Shown: positions 1 through 9,447 of the stretch, piece by piece
How the letters are laid out: each line of letters starts with the position of its first letter
Position numbering within the stretch: position 1 is the stretch's first letter
From: Gallaecimonas xiamenensis 3-C-1
GTDB lineage: Bacteria; Pseudomonadota; Gammaproteobacteria; Enterobacterales; Gallaecimonadaceae
Assembly: GCF_000299915.1 (NCBI RefSeq)
Contig: NZ_AMRI01000011.1
Span: 62,001-126,000 of the forward strand
DNA length: 64,000 nt
Direction of reading: 5' to 3'
Position numbers and translations under genes: made by a program
Notes under the pieces: model-generated
Told to the model about the DNA's origin: nothing
Seen by the model: the letters and a program-made list of their open reading frames with translations, nothing else
Database searches by the model: none

Positions 1-116
1 ACCAGCCGGTTACCCGCTAGGCATTTTGTTTGATTCGCAAGATGCCAATGCCATTAACAAAAAACCGCCATCTGGTCGCCTTTTAAGGGTATGCACTGAG
101 ATGAATGGGAAAATAA

Positions 117-401
117 ATGGCAAAGCCTGCACCGGGAAGGCAGGTCAGCGGCGTCCAGAAGCTGGTGCTCTACCTGATCCTCTGCAACGTTGTGATGGTG
201 CTCTGTTACGCCCTGCTGGCCAAGCGCCTGGGGGCCATGGCGGCCATAATGGTGCCGCTGCTGCTGGTGGGATATAACCTGTTGTTGTGCCGCCTGGCCT
301 TGAAAAGGGCCAGGCGTGACCGGGACAGCTACATCCTCTATCCGGTGGTCGTCACCGCCATCATACTGGGCTTCTGCGTCCTCAGCGCCATGTTGAGCTG
401 A
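117..401 (+). CDS. Small three-helix membrane protein, unknown function
   Basis: No family recognised. The 94-residue product is mostly hydrophobic, with three likely membrane segments (about residues 16-35, 39-58 and 72-92). An Arg/Lys-rich stretch (KRARRDRD, about 63-70) lies between helices 2 and 3 and by the positive-inside rule should face the cytoplasm. The start is the ATG at 117; an upstream TTG frame starting near 26 has no hydrophobic logic and is not used. It stands alone and ends just before a bidirectional terminator shared with smpB. The gene is probably real because composition and frame length fit a membrane protein, but the role is unknown. Confidence 0.6.
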   Translation: MAKPAPGRQVSGVQKLVLYLILCNVVMVLCYALLAKRLGAMAAIMVPLLLVGYNLLLCRLALKRARRDRDSYILYPVVVTAIILGFCVLSAMLS

Positions 402-413
402 CCCTTAGCCACG

Positions 414-442
414 AAAAAGGCGCCTTGCTAGGCGCCTTTTTT
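414..442. terminator. Bidirectional intrinsic terminator
   Basis: A GGCGCC-type stem with a 6-nt loop has A-run and T-run flanks, so it can stop both the small membrane gene and smpB, which converge on it. Confidence 0.8.
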
Positions 443-917
443 ATCCCCGTTTCATGACCCGGGCCTTTTCCCGTTGCCAGTCGCGGTCTTTCACATCGTC
501 ACGTTTGTCGTGCTCTTTCTTACCCCGGGCTATGCCGATGGCGATCTTGGCCCAGGCGCGGCTCCAGTACATCTTCAGCGGTACCACCGTCTTGCCTTTC
601 TGGTGCACCTGGCCGTAGAGCACGTCCAGCTCCCGCTGGTTGAGCAGCAGCTTACGGGTACGGGTCGGGTCCACCACCACGTGGGTGGAGGCGGTATTGA
701 GCGGCTGTATGGTGGCGCCAAAGAGGTAGGCCTCGCTCTCTTTGAGAACGATGTAGGCTTCGCTGATGTTGGCTTTGCCTGCCCGCAGGCTCTTCACTTC
801 CCAGCCCTGCAGGGCCAGGCCGGCTTCGAAGGTTTCTTCGATGAAGTAGTCGTGGCGGGCCTTTTTATTCTGGGCGATATCGGTGTCACCGCCCTTGAGC
901 GCTTTTTTCTTGGTCAT
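441..917 (-). CDS. smpB: SsrA-binding protein SmpB
   Basis: SmpB binds tmRNA and delivers it to stalled ribosomes for trans-translation. The 158-residue protein starts MTKKKA, carries the conserved core ([41 protein letters not shown]) and ends in the basic tail ([25 protein letters not shown]) that enters the mRNA channel. I chose the ATG at 915-917 because it matches the E. coli N-terminus; an in-frame start at 956 would add 13 unrelated residues. A TATAAT hexamer lies only about 6 nt before this ATG and no Shine-Dalgarno is visible, so a transcript from it would be nearly leaderless. ratA diverges from it, as in many gammaproteobacteria. Confidence 0.96.
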   Translation of the reverse strand: MTKKKALKGGDTDIAQNKKARHDYFIEETFEAGLALQGWEVKSLRAGKANISEAYIVLKESEAYLFGATIQPLNTASTHVVVDPTRTRKLLLNQRELDVLYGQVHQKGKTVVPLKMYWSRAWAKIAIGIARGKKEHDKRDDVKDRDWQREKARVMKRG

Positions 918-923
918 GGGCGC

Positions 924-929
924 ATTATA
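924..929 (-). promoter_or_regulatory. Candidate -10 element of smpB
   Basis: On the minus strand this reads TATAAT, ending 6 nt before the chosen smpB ATG. No clear -35 is seen at 16-18 bp, so the call rests on the hexamer and its position. Confidence 0.45.
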
Positions 930-1025
930 CGGAAAGGTAAGGACATTGCATGGCATTTTGCCTGGATGCCCAGGCAGATAACAAGTGGTATCATTCGCCG
1001 CAAAGCCACTGAAAACAGAACTTCA

Positions 1026-1457
1026 ATGCCGCGTATAGAGCGCCAAGCCCATGTGCCTTATTCGCCCCAGGCGATGTTCGATCTGGTCAACGACGTTCCC
1101 AGTTACCCTGCCTTCCTGCCCGGCTGTGTGGCCTCCCGGGTGCTGAGCCAGGGGCCGGCCAGCATGACAGCCACCCTGGATGTGGCCAAAGGCCCGGTGC
1201 GTAAGTCCTTTACCACCCGCAACAGCCTATTTGCCCCAGACAGGATCAGCATGGAGCTGGTCAACGGCCCATTCAAGTTCCTTCGTGGCGACTGGCTTTT
1301 CCTGCCCCACGGCGATCAGGGTTGTATGGTGCGCCTGGAGATGGAGTTCGAATTCTCCTCCACCCTGGTGGGTATCGCCTTTGGCGGTATCTTCCAACAA
1401 CTGACCCACGCCATGGTCAATGCCTTTTGCCAACGTGCCCGGGAGATTTACCAGTGA
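1026..1457 (+). CDS. ratA: START/coenzyme Q-binding family protein RatA
   Basis: RatA belongs to the START/COQ10 lipid-binding fold family. In E. coli it is reported to bind the 50S subunit and hinder 70S formation; a role in quinone handling is inferred for the wider family. The 143-residue product starts MPRIERQAHVPYS and shows the conserved MFDLVNDVPSYPAFLPGC segment and the C-terminal helix ending FCQRAREIYQ. The start at 1026 matches the family N-terminus; the same frame is open much further upstream (from 474) but that part is antisense to smpB. Its TGA overlaps the GTG start of rnfH by 4 nt (GTGA), implying translational coupling. Confidence 0.93.
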   Translation: MPRIERQAHVPYSPQAMFDLVNDVPSYPAFLPGCVASRVLSQGPASMTATLDVAKGPVRKSFTTRNSLFAPDRISMELVNGPFKFLRGDWLFLPHGDQGCMVRLEMEFEFSSTLVGIAFGGIFQQLTHAMVNAFCQRAREIYQ

Positions 1458-1804
1458 CGGAGCGACTGCTGAGTGTGGAAGTGGCTTTTGCGCTGCCCGA
1501 GCGCCAAGCCCTTATCGCCTTGAAGGTGGTGGAAGGGGCGACGGTGCAGGACGTGATTGAACGTAGCGGTATCCAAGGGCGCTTTGCCGACTTGGATCTT
1601 GGCCAGTATGACGTGGGGATCTGGTCCCGCAGCTGCAAGCGCAGCGACAAGGTGCGGGAAGGGGACAGGGTGGAGATCTACCGCGCTTTGACTGCCGATC
1701 CCAAGGATATCCGCCGGCGCCGGGCCGAAAAGGCCAAGGAAGCGGGGCGCGCAGACAAAACCACAGGGGGCCGCCCCAACCCCCTGCGTTCCCAGGAGCC
1801 TTAA
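1454..1804 (+). CDS. rnfH: RnfH family protein (RatB)
   Basis: A 116-residue UPF0125/RnfH protein with a beta-grasp, ubiquitin-like fold; its molecular role is not firmly known. Family features are the N-terminal strand SVEVAFALPERQALIALKV, the VGIWSRSCKRSDKVREGDRVEIYRAL block and a basic tail DPKDIRRRRAEKAK. The start is the GTG at 1454, overlapping the ratA stop. The stop codon overlaps the stop of the convergent bamE by 4 nt, both using the same TTAA. Confidence 0.9.
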   Translation: MTERLLSVEVAFALPERQALIALKVVEGATVQDVIERSGIQGRFADLDLGQYDVGIWSRSCKRSDKVREGDRVEIYRALTADPKDIRRRRAEKAKEAGRADKTTGGRPNPLRSQEP

Positions 1805-2154
1805 TCGGCTTTCTGGGCCTTCTTGCCACCCAGGCTTGCGGGCAGATCGAAGTCGTCGGCTTTCACTGCCTTGAGCTTGCCTTGGCCGTCGAAGGTCAGG
1901 GTCAAATCTTTCTCAACAAGCGTGCCCTTGCCGGGGCGATAGGCGTACTTGTAGTACCAGGTACCGTCATTGAAGCTGTCTTTGAGCAGCGGCGTACCCA
2001 ATACATAGGCAACCTGCTCCTGGCTCATGCCCGGCTGGAGCTTGTCGATTTGATCCTGCTCCAGGTAGTTCCCCTGGGGCACATCGATACGGTAAATCAG
2101 GCCACAACCACTCAAACTCAGGCCCAGGGTCAGGGCCAGCAAGGCTTTTTTCAT
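1801..2154 (-). CDS. bamE: Outer membrane protein assembly factor BamE
   Basis: BamE is the small lipoprotein of the BAM complex that folds beta-barrel proteins into the outer membrane. The 117-residue protein has a lipoprotein signal with lipobox LSGC, then the family block YRIDVPQGNYLEQDQIDKL, the motif QPGMSQEQVAYVLGTPLL and the strand DGTWYYKYAYRPG. I chose the MKKALLAL start because GATGGA lies 8 nt before it; an ATG 4 codons upstream is possible. It lies between rnfH and recN. In pseudomonads fur follows at this spot, but no fur is present here. Confidence 0.94.
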   Translation of the reverse strand: MKKALLALTLGLSLSGCGLIYRIDVPQGNYLEQDQIDKLQPGMSQEQVAYVLGTPLLKDSFNDGTWYYKYAYRPGKGTLVEKDLTLTFDGQGKLKAVKADDFDLPASLGGKKAQKAD

Positions 2155-2222
2155 TCTGTTTTCCATCTCTGAACTTCCGGGGGCATGATAGCCTCGCCCG
2201 GCAACATGCAGCAACAGAGCCT

Positions 2223-3887
2223 TTAACCGGCCAAAAGTTCCCTGGCATTGGCCCGGGTTGCTTCAGTGATCACATCGCCCCCCAGCAACCTGGCCAACTC
2301 GTCTATACGCTCAACGGCGTTCAGGGGCCGCATCTGGGTCTCGGTGCTGTCCTTGGCGGTCTTTTTCACTACCTGCATCTGCTGGTGGCCCTGGCCTGCC
2401 ACCTGGGGCAGGTGGGTGACGCACAGGACCTGGGTACGATCCCCCAGGCTGCGCAACAGCTTGCCCACCACGGCGGCGGTGGGGCCGGAGATGCCCACGT
2501 CCACTTCGTCGAAGATCAGGGTGGGGATCTGACTTTCACCGCTGGTCAGTACCTGCAGCGCCAAGCCGATACGGGACAGCTCGCCCCCTGAGGCCACCTT
2601 GGCAATAGGCGCCAGGGGCTGGCCGGGGTTGGTGGACACCAGCATTTGCACCTTATCCAGGCCGCCAGAGCCGCCCTGGGCGGCTTCGTCGAAGGCTACC
2701 TCTATATCGAAGCGGGCATGGGGCAGGGCCAGCTCGCGGATCACCTTCTGCATGGCCTGGGCCAGGGCCTTGCCGTGGCGCTCCCGACTTTGGCTAAGGC
2801 GGCGGGCGGCCTCCAGGTAGTGCTGCTGGGCTTTGACCAGTTCCTGCTCCAGGGCGGCCAGACGGTCGTCGCTGTCGGTCAGGCCATTTAGTTCGTCGGC
2901 CAGTTGCTGGTGCAGGGCCGGCAGTTCGGCCGGGGCCACTTTATGTTTGCGGGCCAGGTTGATGGCGCTGCTTAGGCGCTCTTCCAGTTCGGCAAAGGCT
3001 TCGGGGTCTATTTCCAGGCGCTGCTGGTAACGGCCCAGTTCATGGCCGGCATCGTCCAGCAGGGCGGCGGCGTCAAACAAGGTGGCAACTATGGGTTCAA
3101 GGGCCGGATCATCCCCTTGCAGCCGGCTGAGGCGATCGGTGACCTGGCGCAGCATGTCACTGATATTCAGCTGTTCGTCTTCGCTCAATAGCGCCAGGCA
3201 TTGGCCGGACTCGCTGATCAGGTTGGCGGCATTGGCCTGGCGATGGTGTTCGGCCTCGATACGCGCAAATTCCCCCTCTTCCAGGGCGAATTGGTCCAGC
3301 TCCTGAACCTGGTATTCCAGCAGTTGGCGGCGGGCGTCGCGCTGAGCTTCACTGCCTTGCAGCTCGGTCAATTCCTGGCGAAGGGCCTTATGGCTACGCC
3401 AGCTGTCCCGCACCGCATCCAACAGGCCTTTGTGGCCGGCGTAGTGGTCCAGCAGGGTCAACTGGTGTTCGCTTTTGAGCAGGGCATGGTGGGCATGTTG
3501 GCCATGGACATTGACCAGCAGTTCCCCCAGCTGCTTGAGCTGGGACAGGGGCACCGGCTGGCCGTTGATATAGCCACGGGAGCGGCCTTCACTGGAAAGG
3601 GTGCGGCGCAGTATGCATTGGCCTTCGTCTTCCAGCTCATTGTCTTTGAGCCAGGCCTGGGCTTTGGGCAAGGCGGCTAGGCTGAAACGGGCAGCCACTT
3701 CGCACTTGTCGGCACCGGGTCGGACCATGCTGGCATCGCTGCGCTCACCCAGGCAAAGCCCTAGGGCGTCAATGGCGATGGACTTGCCGGCGCCGGTTTC
3801 GCCGGTAATGGCGGTCAGGCCCTGGGCGAATTCCAGTTCCAGGAATCGAACTATCGCAAAGTTGCTGACGGTGAGCTGGACCAGCAT
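2223..3887 (-). CDS. recN: DNA repair protein RecN
   Basis: RecN is an SMC-like ATPase that acts at double-strand breaks to promote recombinational repair. The 554-residue length is normal. Walker A is GETGAGKS (about 29-36). The middle is a long coiled coil, and the C-terminal ATPase half carries the signature VASGGELSRIGLA and the Walker B segment PTLIFDEVDVGISG. The start ATG at 3887 has a strong AAGGAGG Shine-Dalgarno. Two LexA-type boxes cover its promoter, so it should be SOS-induced as in E. coli. Confidence 0.97.
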   Translation of the reverse strand: MLVQLTVSNFAIVRFLELEFAQGLTAITGETGAGKSIAIDALGLCLGERSDASMVRPGADKCEVAARFSLAALPKAQAWLKDNELEDEGQCILRRTLSSEGRSRGYINGQPVPLSQLKQLGELLVNVHGQHAHHALLKSEHQLTLLDHYAGHKGLLDAVRDSWRSHKALRQELTELQGSEAQRDARRQLLEYQVQELDQFALEEGEFARIEAEHHRQANAANLISESGQCLALLSEDEQLNISDMLRQVTDRLSRLQGDDPALEPIVATLFDAAALLDDAGHELGRYQQRLEIDPEAFAELEERLSSAINLARKHKVAPAELPALHQQLADELNGLTDSDDRLAALEQELVKAQQHYLEAARRLSQSRERHGKALAQAMQKVIRELALPHARFDIEVAFDEAAQGGSGGLDKVQMLVSTNPGQPLAPIAKVASGGELSRIGLALQVLTSGESQIPTLIFDEVDVGISGPTAAVVGKLLRSLGDRTQVLCVTHLPQVAGQGHQQMQVVKKTAKDSTETQMRPLNAVERIDELARLLGGDVITEATRANARELLAG

Positions 3888-3899
3888 GATGCCTCCTTA

Positions 3900-3937
3900 C
3901 TGTAATTGCATCCAGTATAAGCTGGATTTTCATACAG
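3900..3937 (-). promoter_or_regulatory. recN SOS promoter with two LexA boxes
   Basis: Two 16-bp LexA-type dyads, CTGT-N8-CCAG (3900-3915) and CTGG-N8-ACAG (3922-3937), each differ from CTGT-N8-ACAG at one base. Between and under them, on the minus strand, lie a -10 TATACT (3914-3919) and a -35 TTTACT (3936-3941) with a 16-bp spacer. Two operators over the promoter is the known arrangement of E. coli recN. Confidence 0.85.
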
Positions 3938-3948
3938 TAAAGAGGCGA

Positions 3949-4827
3949 CTAATAAAGTTTTGAACTCCAACCCAGTTTGCTGCGCAGTACCTGGTAGTAG
4001 TCATAGCTGGGTGGGTGCACCAGGCGCAGGGGATAGGCGCTTTTCTGGATACGGATTTCATCCCCGGGTTTGAGCCCCAATACCACCTGGCTGTCGCAGG
4101 TGATCTGCAGATCGTCGGTGTTGGAGGTGACCATCAGGGTGATGAGGCTGTTGCCTTCCACCACTATCGGCCTGCTGGACAGGGTGTGGGGGAACATGGG
4201 CAGCAGCACTATGGCATCCATCTTGGGATGGAGGATGGGGCCGCCCCCGGACAGGGAATAGGCGGTGGAGCCGGTTGGGGTGGACACAATCAGGCCGTCG
4301 GAGCGTTGGGTATAGACGAACTGCTCGTCGATGCTCACCGAGAACTCGATCATGTGGGCGATCTTGTCCGGGTGCAGCACCATCTCGTTGACGGCGGTAT
4401 TGGAGGCCACCAGCCGCTTGTGGCGATAAATCTGGGCGTCGAGCAAAAAGCGGTACTCGGTTTGGAAACGCCCGGCCAGCACCTCCGACAGGGGGCCTTC
4501 GAAGCCTTCTGGACTCAGATCGGTCAAAAAGCCCAGGTTGCCCCGGTTGACGCCAATCACCGCCACATCGAAGCGGGCCAGCACCCGGGCGGCGCCGAGC
4601 ATATTGCCGTCGCCCCCTACCACAATGGCCAGCTCCGCCTCTTCCCCCAAGGATGCCAGGTCACGAAGGCATTCTTGCGGCAGCGCCAGGCCTTGGGCGG
4701 TGCGCTCTTCCACCAGCAACTTGTAGCCTTGCGCCGCCAGCCAGTCGTAAAGGGCCATCACCGTCTGGTTGGCGCCGTTATGGTTAGGCTTGCCGATAAG
4801 TGCAATGGTTTTAAATGCTTGCGTCAT
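3949..4827 (-). CDS. nadK: NAD kinase
   Basis: NadK phosphorylates NAD to NADP with ATP. The 292-residue protein shows the GGDGNML motif, the [10 protein letters not shown] segment, the conserved [12 protein letters not shown] region and the glycine-rich [17 protein letters not shown] start at [16 protein letters not shown] (4827), which fits the family N-terminus and follows a GGGG sequence; the upstream in-frame extension to 4959 runs into the grpE promoter and start and is rejected. nadK diverges from grpE and ends about 60 nt upstream of recN, which runs the same way, as in E. coli. Confidence 0.95.
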   Translation of the reverse strand: MTQAFKTIALIGKPNHNGANQTVMALYDWLAAQGYKLLVEERTAQGLALPQECLRDLASLGEEAELAIVVGGDGNMLGAARVLARFDVAVIGVNRGNLGFLTDLSPEGFEGPLSEVLAGRFQTEYRFLLDAQIYRHKRLVASNTAVNEMVLHPDKIAHMIEFSVSIDEQFVYTQRSDGLIVSTPTGSTAYSLSGGGPILHPKMDAIVLLPMFPHTLSSRPIVVEGNSLITLMVTSNTDDLQITCDSQVVLGLKPGDEIRIQKSAYPLRLVHPPSYDYYQVLRSKLGWSSKLY

Positions 4828-4875
4828 CAAATCGCCCCGTTGGCTGTCTTGGGCAGTATAACCGAGGCGCTGTCT

Positions 4876-4904
4876 CTTGAAACCCGCGTTATCGCCCCCA
4901 TAAT
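4876..4904 (+). promoter_or_regulatory. Sigma-32 heat-shock promoter of grpE
   Basis: CTTGAAA (4876-4882) and CCCCATAAT (4896-4904) are separated by 13 bp. This is an almost exact match to the RpoH consensus (CTTGAAA, then CCCCATNT), about 30 nt upstream of the grpE start. Confidence 0.88.
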
Positions 4905-4934
4905 AAGCCGCACGTTGTATTGAGGAGACAGGCA

Positions 4935-5483
4935 ATGACCCAAGAAACGGACAAGCCATTGGAAGAGGGCCAGCCCCAAGCGGCCGAGGCCCAGGCTGAA
5001 GAACATCTGCCCGAGGTGGAGCTGCACAGTGAAGTGGCCCGCCTGGAAGCCGAGCTGACTGAACAGCGTGAAGCCGTGCTGCGGGCCAAGGCGGAAGTGG
5101 ACAACATCCGCCGCCGCGCCGCCCAGGACGTGGAAAAGGCCCACAAGTTCGCCCTGGAAAAATTCGCCGGCGATCTGCTGCCGGTGGCCGACTCCCTGGA
5201 GCGGGCCCTGGAACTGGGTGACGTCGACAATGAAGCCCTCAAACCCATGCTTGAAGGCATAGAGCTGACCCTCAAGTCTTTCCATTCCGCCACCAACAAG
5301 TACGGCCTGGAAGTGGTGGACCCGGCTGGTCAGCCGTTCAACCCCGAACTGCACCAGGCCATGGCCATGCAGCCTTCGGCAGAACACCCCGCCAACACCG
5401 TGCTGGTGGTGGTGCAGAAGGGCTACAGCCTGAACGGCCGCCTGCTGCGCCCGGCCATGGTGGTGGTCAGCACCGCCGGTTAA
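4935..5483 (+). CDS. grpE: Nucleotide exchange factor GrpE
   Basis: GrpE releases ADP from DnaK and so resets the Hsp70 cycle. The 182-residue protein has an acidic, flexible N-terminus (Gln/Glu-rich, about 1-40), a long dimerising helix (about 40-90, [20 protein letters not shown]) and a C-terminal beta wing with the family signature HQAMAMQPS and [16 protein letters not shown]. The ATG at 4935 is preceded by GAGGAGA at good spacing; an in-frame TTG at 4920 lies before that Shine-Dalgarno. The gene has its own sigma-32 promoter and a terminator before dnaK. Confidence 0.96.
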   Translation: MTQETDKPLEEGQPQAAEAQAEEHLPEVELHSEVARLEAELTEQREAVLRAKAEVDNIRRRAAQDVEKAHKFALEKFAGDLLPVADSLERALELGDVDNEALKPMLEGIELTLKSFHSATNKYGLEVVDPAGQPFNPELHQAMAMQPSAEHPANTVLVVVQKGYSLNGRLLRPAMVVVSTAG

Positions 5484-5495
5484 TCGGCTTTTGCT

Positions 5496-5524
5496 GAAAA
5501 ACCCGGCCAATGCCGGGTTTTTTC
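5496..5524 (+). terminator. grpE intrinsic terminator
   Basis: AAAACCCGGC and GCCGGGTTTT pair around a short loop, followed by a T run. It separates grpE from dnaK-dnaJ. Confidence 0.85.
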
Positions 5525-5534
5525 ATGTTTGGCC

Positions 5535-5628
5535 CTTGAAAAGGGATTTGTCCCTCCCCACATAAGGGTCAAAGGCAATTTGTTGATAACGGACTTGAAA
5601 TCAAGCGCAAGGCCCCCACGTTATCAAC
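5535..5628 (+). promoter_or_regulatory. Tandem sigma-32 promoters of dnaK with flanking inverted repeat
   Basis: Promoter 1 is CTTGAAA (5535-5541) with CCCCACATA (5556-5564), spacer 14. Promoter 2 is CTTGAAA (5594-5600) with CCCCACGTT (5614-5622), spacer 13. The second is bracketed by a perfect 9-bp inverted repeat, GTTGATAAC (5582-5590) and GTTATCAAC (5620-5628), of unknown meaning. Confidence 0.8.
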
Positions 5629-5661
5629 CATCAACATTCAAGCAGTTTAGTGGAGACTGAT

Positions 5662-7575
5662 ATGGGCAAAATTATCGGTATTGACCTCGGCACCACCAAC
5701 TCCTGTGTGGCCATCATGGATGGCGACAAGGCACGCGTCATTGAGAACGCCGAAGGTGCCCGTACTACCCCTTCTGTTATCGCCTACACCGACGATGGCG
5801 AGACCCTGGTAGGCCAATCCGCCAAGCGTCAGGCGGTGACCAACCCCACCAACACCCTGTTCGCCATCAAGCGTCTGATTGGCCGCCGCTTCACCGACGA
5901 AGAAGTGCAGCGTGACGTGAAAATCATGCCTTTTGGCATCGTCAAGGCCGACAACGGCGACGCCTGGGTCGAGGTTAAAGGCCAAAAGATGGCCCCGCCG
6001 CAGATCTCTGCCGAAGTCCTGAAAAAAATGAAGAAAGCCGCCGAAGACTACCTCGGCGAGCCGGTCACCGAAGCGGTTATCACCGTTCCGGCCTACTTCA
6101 ACGATTCCCAGCGCCAGGCCACCAAGGACGCCGGTAAAATCGCCGGCCTGGAAGTCAAGCGCATCATCAACGAGCCCACTGCGGCGGCCTTGGCTTACGG
6201 CCTTGACAAGAAAAAAGGCAACCAGCGCATCGCCGTATACGACCTGGGCGGCGGTACCTTCGATATCTCCATCATCGAGATCGACGAGCTGGACGGCGAG
6301 CACACCTTCGAAGTACTGGCCACCAACGGTGACACCCACCTGGGCGGCGAAGACTTCGACAACCGTCTGATCAACTACCTGGTTGAAGAATTCAAGAAAG
6401 AGCAAGGGGTTGACCTGACCAAGGACCAACTGGCCCTGCAACGCCTGAAAGAAGCGGCCGAGAAAGCCAAGATTGAGCTGTCTTCCGCCCAGCAGACCGA
6501 CGTCAACCTGCCGTACATCACTGCAGACGCCACCGGTCCCAAGCACATGAACATCAAAGTGACCCGCACCAAGCTGGAATCTTTGGTGGAAGACTTCATC
6601 AACCGCACCCTCGAGCCCCTGAAAGTGGCCCTGAGCGACGCTGACCTGTCCGTATCCGACATCGACGAGGTTATCCTGGTCGGCGGCCAGACCCGCATGC
6701 CCAAAGTGCAGCAGGCGGTAACCGAGTTCTTCGGCAAAGAGCCCCGTAAAGACGTTAACCCTGACGAAGCGGTGGCCGCCGGTGCCGCTGTTCAGGGCGG
6801 CGTGCTGGCCGGTGACGTCAAAGACGTACTGCTGCTGGACGTGACCCCCCTGTCTCTGGGTATCGAGACCATGGGCGGTGTGATGACCAAGCTCATCGAG
6901 AAGAACACCACCATCCCCACCAAGCACAGCCAGGTGTTCTCAACCGCCGAAGACAACCAGTCTGCGGTGACCATCCATGTGCTCCAAGGTGAGCGCAAGC
7001 GCTCCAACGACAACAAGTCCCTGGGCCAGTTCAACCTGGACGGCATCCAGGCTGCCCCGCGCGGCATGCCGCAGATCGAAGTGACCTTCGATATCGACGC
7101 CGACGGTATCCTGCACGTGTCCGCCAAGGACAAGACCACAGGCAAAGAGCAGAAGATCACCATCAAGGCCTCTTCCGGTCTGTCTGACGACGAAGTGGAA
7201 AAAATGGTGCGTGACGCCGAAGCCCACGCCGAGGACGACAAGAAGTTCGAAGAGCTGGTCTCCACCCGTAACCAGGCCGACGCCTTGGTACACGGCACCC
7301 GCAAGCAGCTGGAAGAAGCCGGCGACCAAGTGGGTGAAGAAGACAAGGCCAAGATCGAGTCTGCCCTGGCTGAGCTGGAAACCGCCATCAAAGGCACCGA
7401 CAAAGCCGAGATCGAGGCCAAGCAACAGGCCCTTATCGAAGCGTCCGGCAAGCTGATGGAAATCCTGCAGCAAAAGATGCAGCAGGAGCAGGCCCAAGGC
7501 GGCCAAGCCAGCGGCAACAAGGGCGGTGACGACGTGGTCGACGCCGAGTTCGAGGAAGTCAAAGACGACAAGTAA
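5662..7575 (+). CDS. dnaK: Molecular chaperone DnaK (Hsp70)
   Basis: DnaK is the ATP-driven Hsp70 of the cytoplasm. The 637-residue protein has the nucleotide-binding signature [11 protein letters not shown] at the N-terminus, [14 protein letters not shown] and [11 protein letters not shown] in the ATPase domain, the interdomain linker with [18 protein letters not shown], and a C-terminal lid ending in an acidic tail ([13 protein letters not shown]). The ATG at 5662 follows TGGAGA; a GTG 4 codons upstream is less likely. dnaJ follows after 63 nt, with GrpE encoded just upstream, so the full chaperone team is together. Confidence 0.99.
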   Translation: MGKIIGIDLGTTNSCVAIMDGDKARVIENAEGARTTPSVIAYTDDGETLVGQSAKRQAVTNPTNTLFAIKRLIGRRFTDEEVQRDVKIMPFGIVKADNGDAWVEVKGQKMAPPQISAEVLKKMKKAAEDYLGEPVTEAVITVPAYFNDSQRQATKDAGKIAGLEVKRIINEPTAAALAYGLDKKKGNQRIAVYDLGGGTFDISIIEIDELDGEHTFEVLATNGDTHLGGEDFDNRLINYLVEEFKKEQGVDLTKDQLALQRLKEAAEKAKIELSSAQQTDVNLPYITADATGPKHMNIKVTRTKLESLVEDFINRTLEPLKVALSDADLSVSDIDEVILVGGQTRMPKVQQAVTEFFGKEPRKDVNPDEAVAAGAAVQGGVLAGDVKDVLLLDVTPLSLGIETMGGVMTKLIEKNTTIPTKHSQVFSTAEDNQSAVTIHVLQGERKRSNDNKSLGQFNLDGIQAAPRGMPQIEVTFDIDADGILHVSAKDKTTGKEQKITIKASSGLSDDEVEKMVRDAEAHAEDDKKFEELVSTRNQADALVHGTRKQLEEAGDQVGEEDKAKIESALAELETAIKGTDKAEIEAKQQALIEASGKLMEILQQKMQQEQAQGGQASGNKGGDDVVDAEFEEVKDDK

Positions 7576-7592
7576 GGCCAGGCCTTACCGGT

Positions 7593-7612
7593 ACGGGCGC
7601 CTCGGCGCCCGT
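7593..7612 (+). other. Hairpin between dnaK and dnaJ
   Basis: ACGGGCGCC and GGCGCCCGT form a 9-bp stem with a 2-nt spacer and no T run. It could protect the dnaK 3' end or lower dnaJ expression relative to dnaK rather than terminate fully. Confidence 0.5.
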
Positions 7613-7638
7613 CAGTCGTTTAACGCGGACCAGAAACT

Positions 7639-8781
7639 ATGTCGAAGCGTGATTACTACGAAGTGCTGGGCGTCGAGCGCAGCGCCGAAGAGAAAGACAT
7701 CAAGCGAGCCTATAAAAAGCTCGCCATGAAATACCACCCGGACCGCAACCCAGGTGACGCCGAAGCCGAGGCCAATTTCAAAGAGGTTAAAGAAGCCTAC
7801 GAGATCCTGACCGACAGCGACAAGCGCGCCGCCTACGACCGTTACGGCCATGCCGGGGTCGACCCCAATATGGGTGGCGGCGGCTTTGGCGGTGGCGCCG
7901 GTGGTGCCGACTTTGCCGATATCTTCGGTGACGTGTTCGGCGACATCTTTGGCGGCGGCCGTCGTGGCGGCGGTGCCCGCCAGACCCGTGGCGCCGATCT
8001 CCGTTACAACATGGAGCTGAGCCTCGAAGAAGCGGTCAAGGGGGTCTCCAAAGAGATCAAGGTGCCCACCTACGCCCCGTGCGAGAAGTGCGACGGCTCC
8101 GGCGCCAAGCCCGGTACCAGCGCCAAGACCTGCCATACCTGCCAAGGTATGGGCCAAGTGCAGATGCGCCAGGGCTTTTTCGCCGTGCAGCAGACCTGTC
8201 CTACCTGTAGCGGTTCCGGCAAGGTCATTAGCGATCCTTGCGACAGCTGCCATGGCCAGGGCCGGGTGCAAAAGACCAAGACCCTGTCAGTGAAGATCCC
8301 GGCCGGGGTCGACACCGGCGACCGCATTCGCCTGTCCGGCGAAGGGGAAGCGGGTCAGTTTGGCGCGCCGGCGGGGGATCTCTACGTGCAAGTGCACGTC
8401 AAGGACCACCCCATCTTCGTGCGTGACGGCAACAACCTGTACTGCGAAGTGCCCATCAGCTTCTCGGTGGCGGCCCTTGGCGGTGAGATTGAAGTGCCGA
8501 CCCTGGACGGCCGGGTCAAGCTCAAGGTGGCGGAAGGCACCCAGACTGGCCGCATGTTCCGCCTGCGGGGCAAAGGGGTTAAGTCGGTACGCAGCGGCGT
8601 GCAGGGCGACCTGATGGTCAAGGCGGTGGTGGAAACCCCGGTCAACCTCACCAGCGAACAGCGCGAGCTGCTCGAGCAGCTGGAAAAGAGCCTGACCGGC
8701 GACTCAGCCAAGCGCCACAAGCCCAAGGCCGAAGGCTTCTTTGACGGCGTTAAACGCTTCTTTGACGACCTGTCCAGCTAA
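7639..8781 (+). CDS. dnaJ: Chaperone protein DnaJ (Hsp40)
   Basis: DnaJ delivers unfolded clients to DnaK and stimulates its ATPase. The 380-residue protein is a class I Hsp40: J domain with HPD at residues 33-35, a Gly/Phe-rich linker (about 74-115, [10 protein letters not shown]), four CxxCxGxG-type zinc repeats ([32 protein letters not shown]) and C-terminal client-binding domains. It is co-directional with dnaK behind a small hairpin and ends at a strong bidirectional terminator, after which the first accessory block begins. Confidence 0.98.
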   Translation: MSKRDYYEVLGVERSAEEKDIKRAYKKLAMKYHPDRNPGDAEAEANFKEVKEAYEILTDSDKRAAYDRYGHAGVDPNMGGGGFGGGAGGADFADIFGDVFGDIFGGGRRGGGARQTRGADLRYNMELSLEEAVKGVSKEIKVPTYAPCEKCDGSGAKPGTSAKTCHTCQGMGQVQMRQGFFAVQQTCPTCSGSGKVISDPCDSCHGQGRVQKTKTLSVKIPAGVDTGDRIRLSGEGEAGQFGAPAGDLYVQVHVKDHPIFVRDGNNLYCEVPISFSVAALGGEIEVPTLDGRVKLKVAEGTQTGRMFRLRGKGVKSVRSGVQGDLMVKAVVETPVNLTSEQRELLEQLEKSLTGDSAKRHKPKAEGFFDGVKRFFDDLSS

Positions 8782-8794
8782 GCTGTATTGCTAT

Positions 8795-8827
8795 CAAAAA
8801 AGCCGCCCAATGGGCGGCTTTTTTATT
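8795..8827. terminator. Bidirectional terminator, dnaJ / GNAT gene
   Basis: AAAAAAGCCGCCC and GGGCGGCTTTTTT pair perfectly around a 3-4-nt loop, with T runs on both strands, between convergent genes. Confidence 0.9.
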
Positions 8828-9324
8828 TAAAGCGTCTTGGCCATGCAGATCTCGCAATCGCCGTGGCCGGTGTCCCCCAGGGGCTGGGTGAGCTGTTTGA
8901 ACCCCAGCTTCAGGTACAGGGCCAGGGCGCCTTCAAGGGCGGCAGTGGTTTCCAGGTAGCACAGCTTATAGCCGCTGTTTCTGGCCTCCTCCATGGCCAG
9001 CTCCGCCAAGGCCCGGCCGGCGCCAAGGCCACGCAGGGCAGGGAGGAAGTACATTTTTTGCAGCTCGCAGACGGTGTCAGAGGCACCACTGAGCGGTGCC
9101 ATACCGCCACCACCCAACACCTGGCCTGCCACCTCTACCACCCAGTAGCGCCCGCCCAGGTCCAGGTAGTAGTCAAAGAGGTTGTCCAGGTGCGGGTCTG
9201 AGACCCCGTAGCCCTTGTCGGCGGTAAGACCATACTCGGCGGACACCGCCCGGATCACTTCGGCCACGGCGGCATTGTCGCTGGCTTTCATGGGGCGCAG
9301 GGTAAAAGGGGCAGCCTGGGACAT
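8827..9324 (-). CDS. GNAT family N-acetyltransferase
   Basis: A 165-residue single-domain acetyl-CoA-dependent acyltransferase. The acetyl-CoA binding motif is visible at KMYFLPALRGLGAGRALAEL, following the strand DTVCELQ, and the C-terminal segment LGFKQLTQPLGDTGH is typical of motif B. The substrate is not apparent. The start is the ATG at 9324, 6 nt after GTGGAG; that GTG is itself in frame but lacks a ribosome site. It is monocistronic and ends in the terminator shared with dnaJ. Confidence 0.82.
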   Translation of the reverse strand: MSQAAPFTLRPMKASDNAAVAEVIRAVSAEYGLTADKGYGVSDPHLDNLFDYYLDLGGRYWVVEVAGQVLGGGGMAPLSGASDTVCELQKMYFLPALRGLGAGRALAELAMEEARNSGYKLCYLETTAALEGALALYLKLGFKQLTQPLGDTGHGDCEICMAKTL

Positions 9325-9447
9325 GGGGTACTCCACTAAAGACGGGGGAGCCAGCTTAGCACAGGGCCAAAATGCCAGGTACTTTCAGCAGCTTGTGGCG
9401 GTAATTTACGCCATAATTTGCGCAACATTCTTGCCAAGGAGGCGGCC

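Noticed and set aside
26-277. Short plus-strand frame overlapping the first small membrane gene
   Set aside because: It starts at a TTG without ribosome site and its product is Gly/Ala/Arg-rich with no structure; the overlapping frame from 117 encodes convincing membrane helices.
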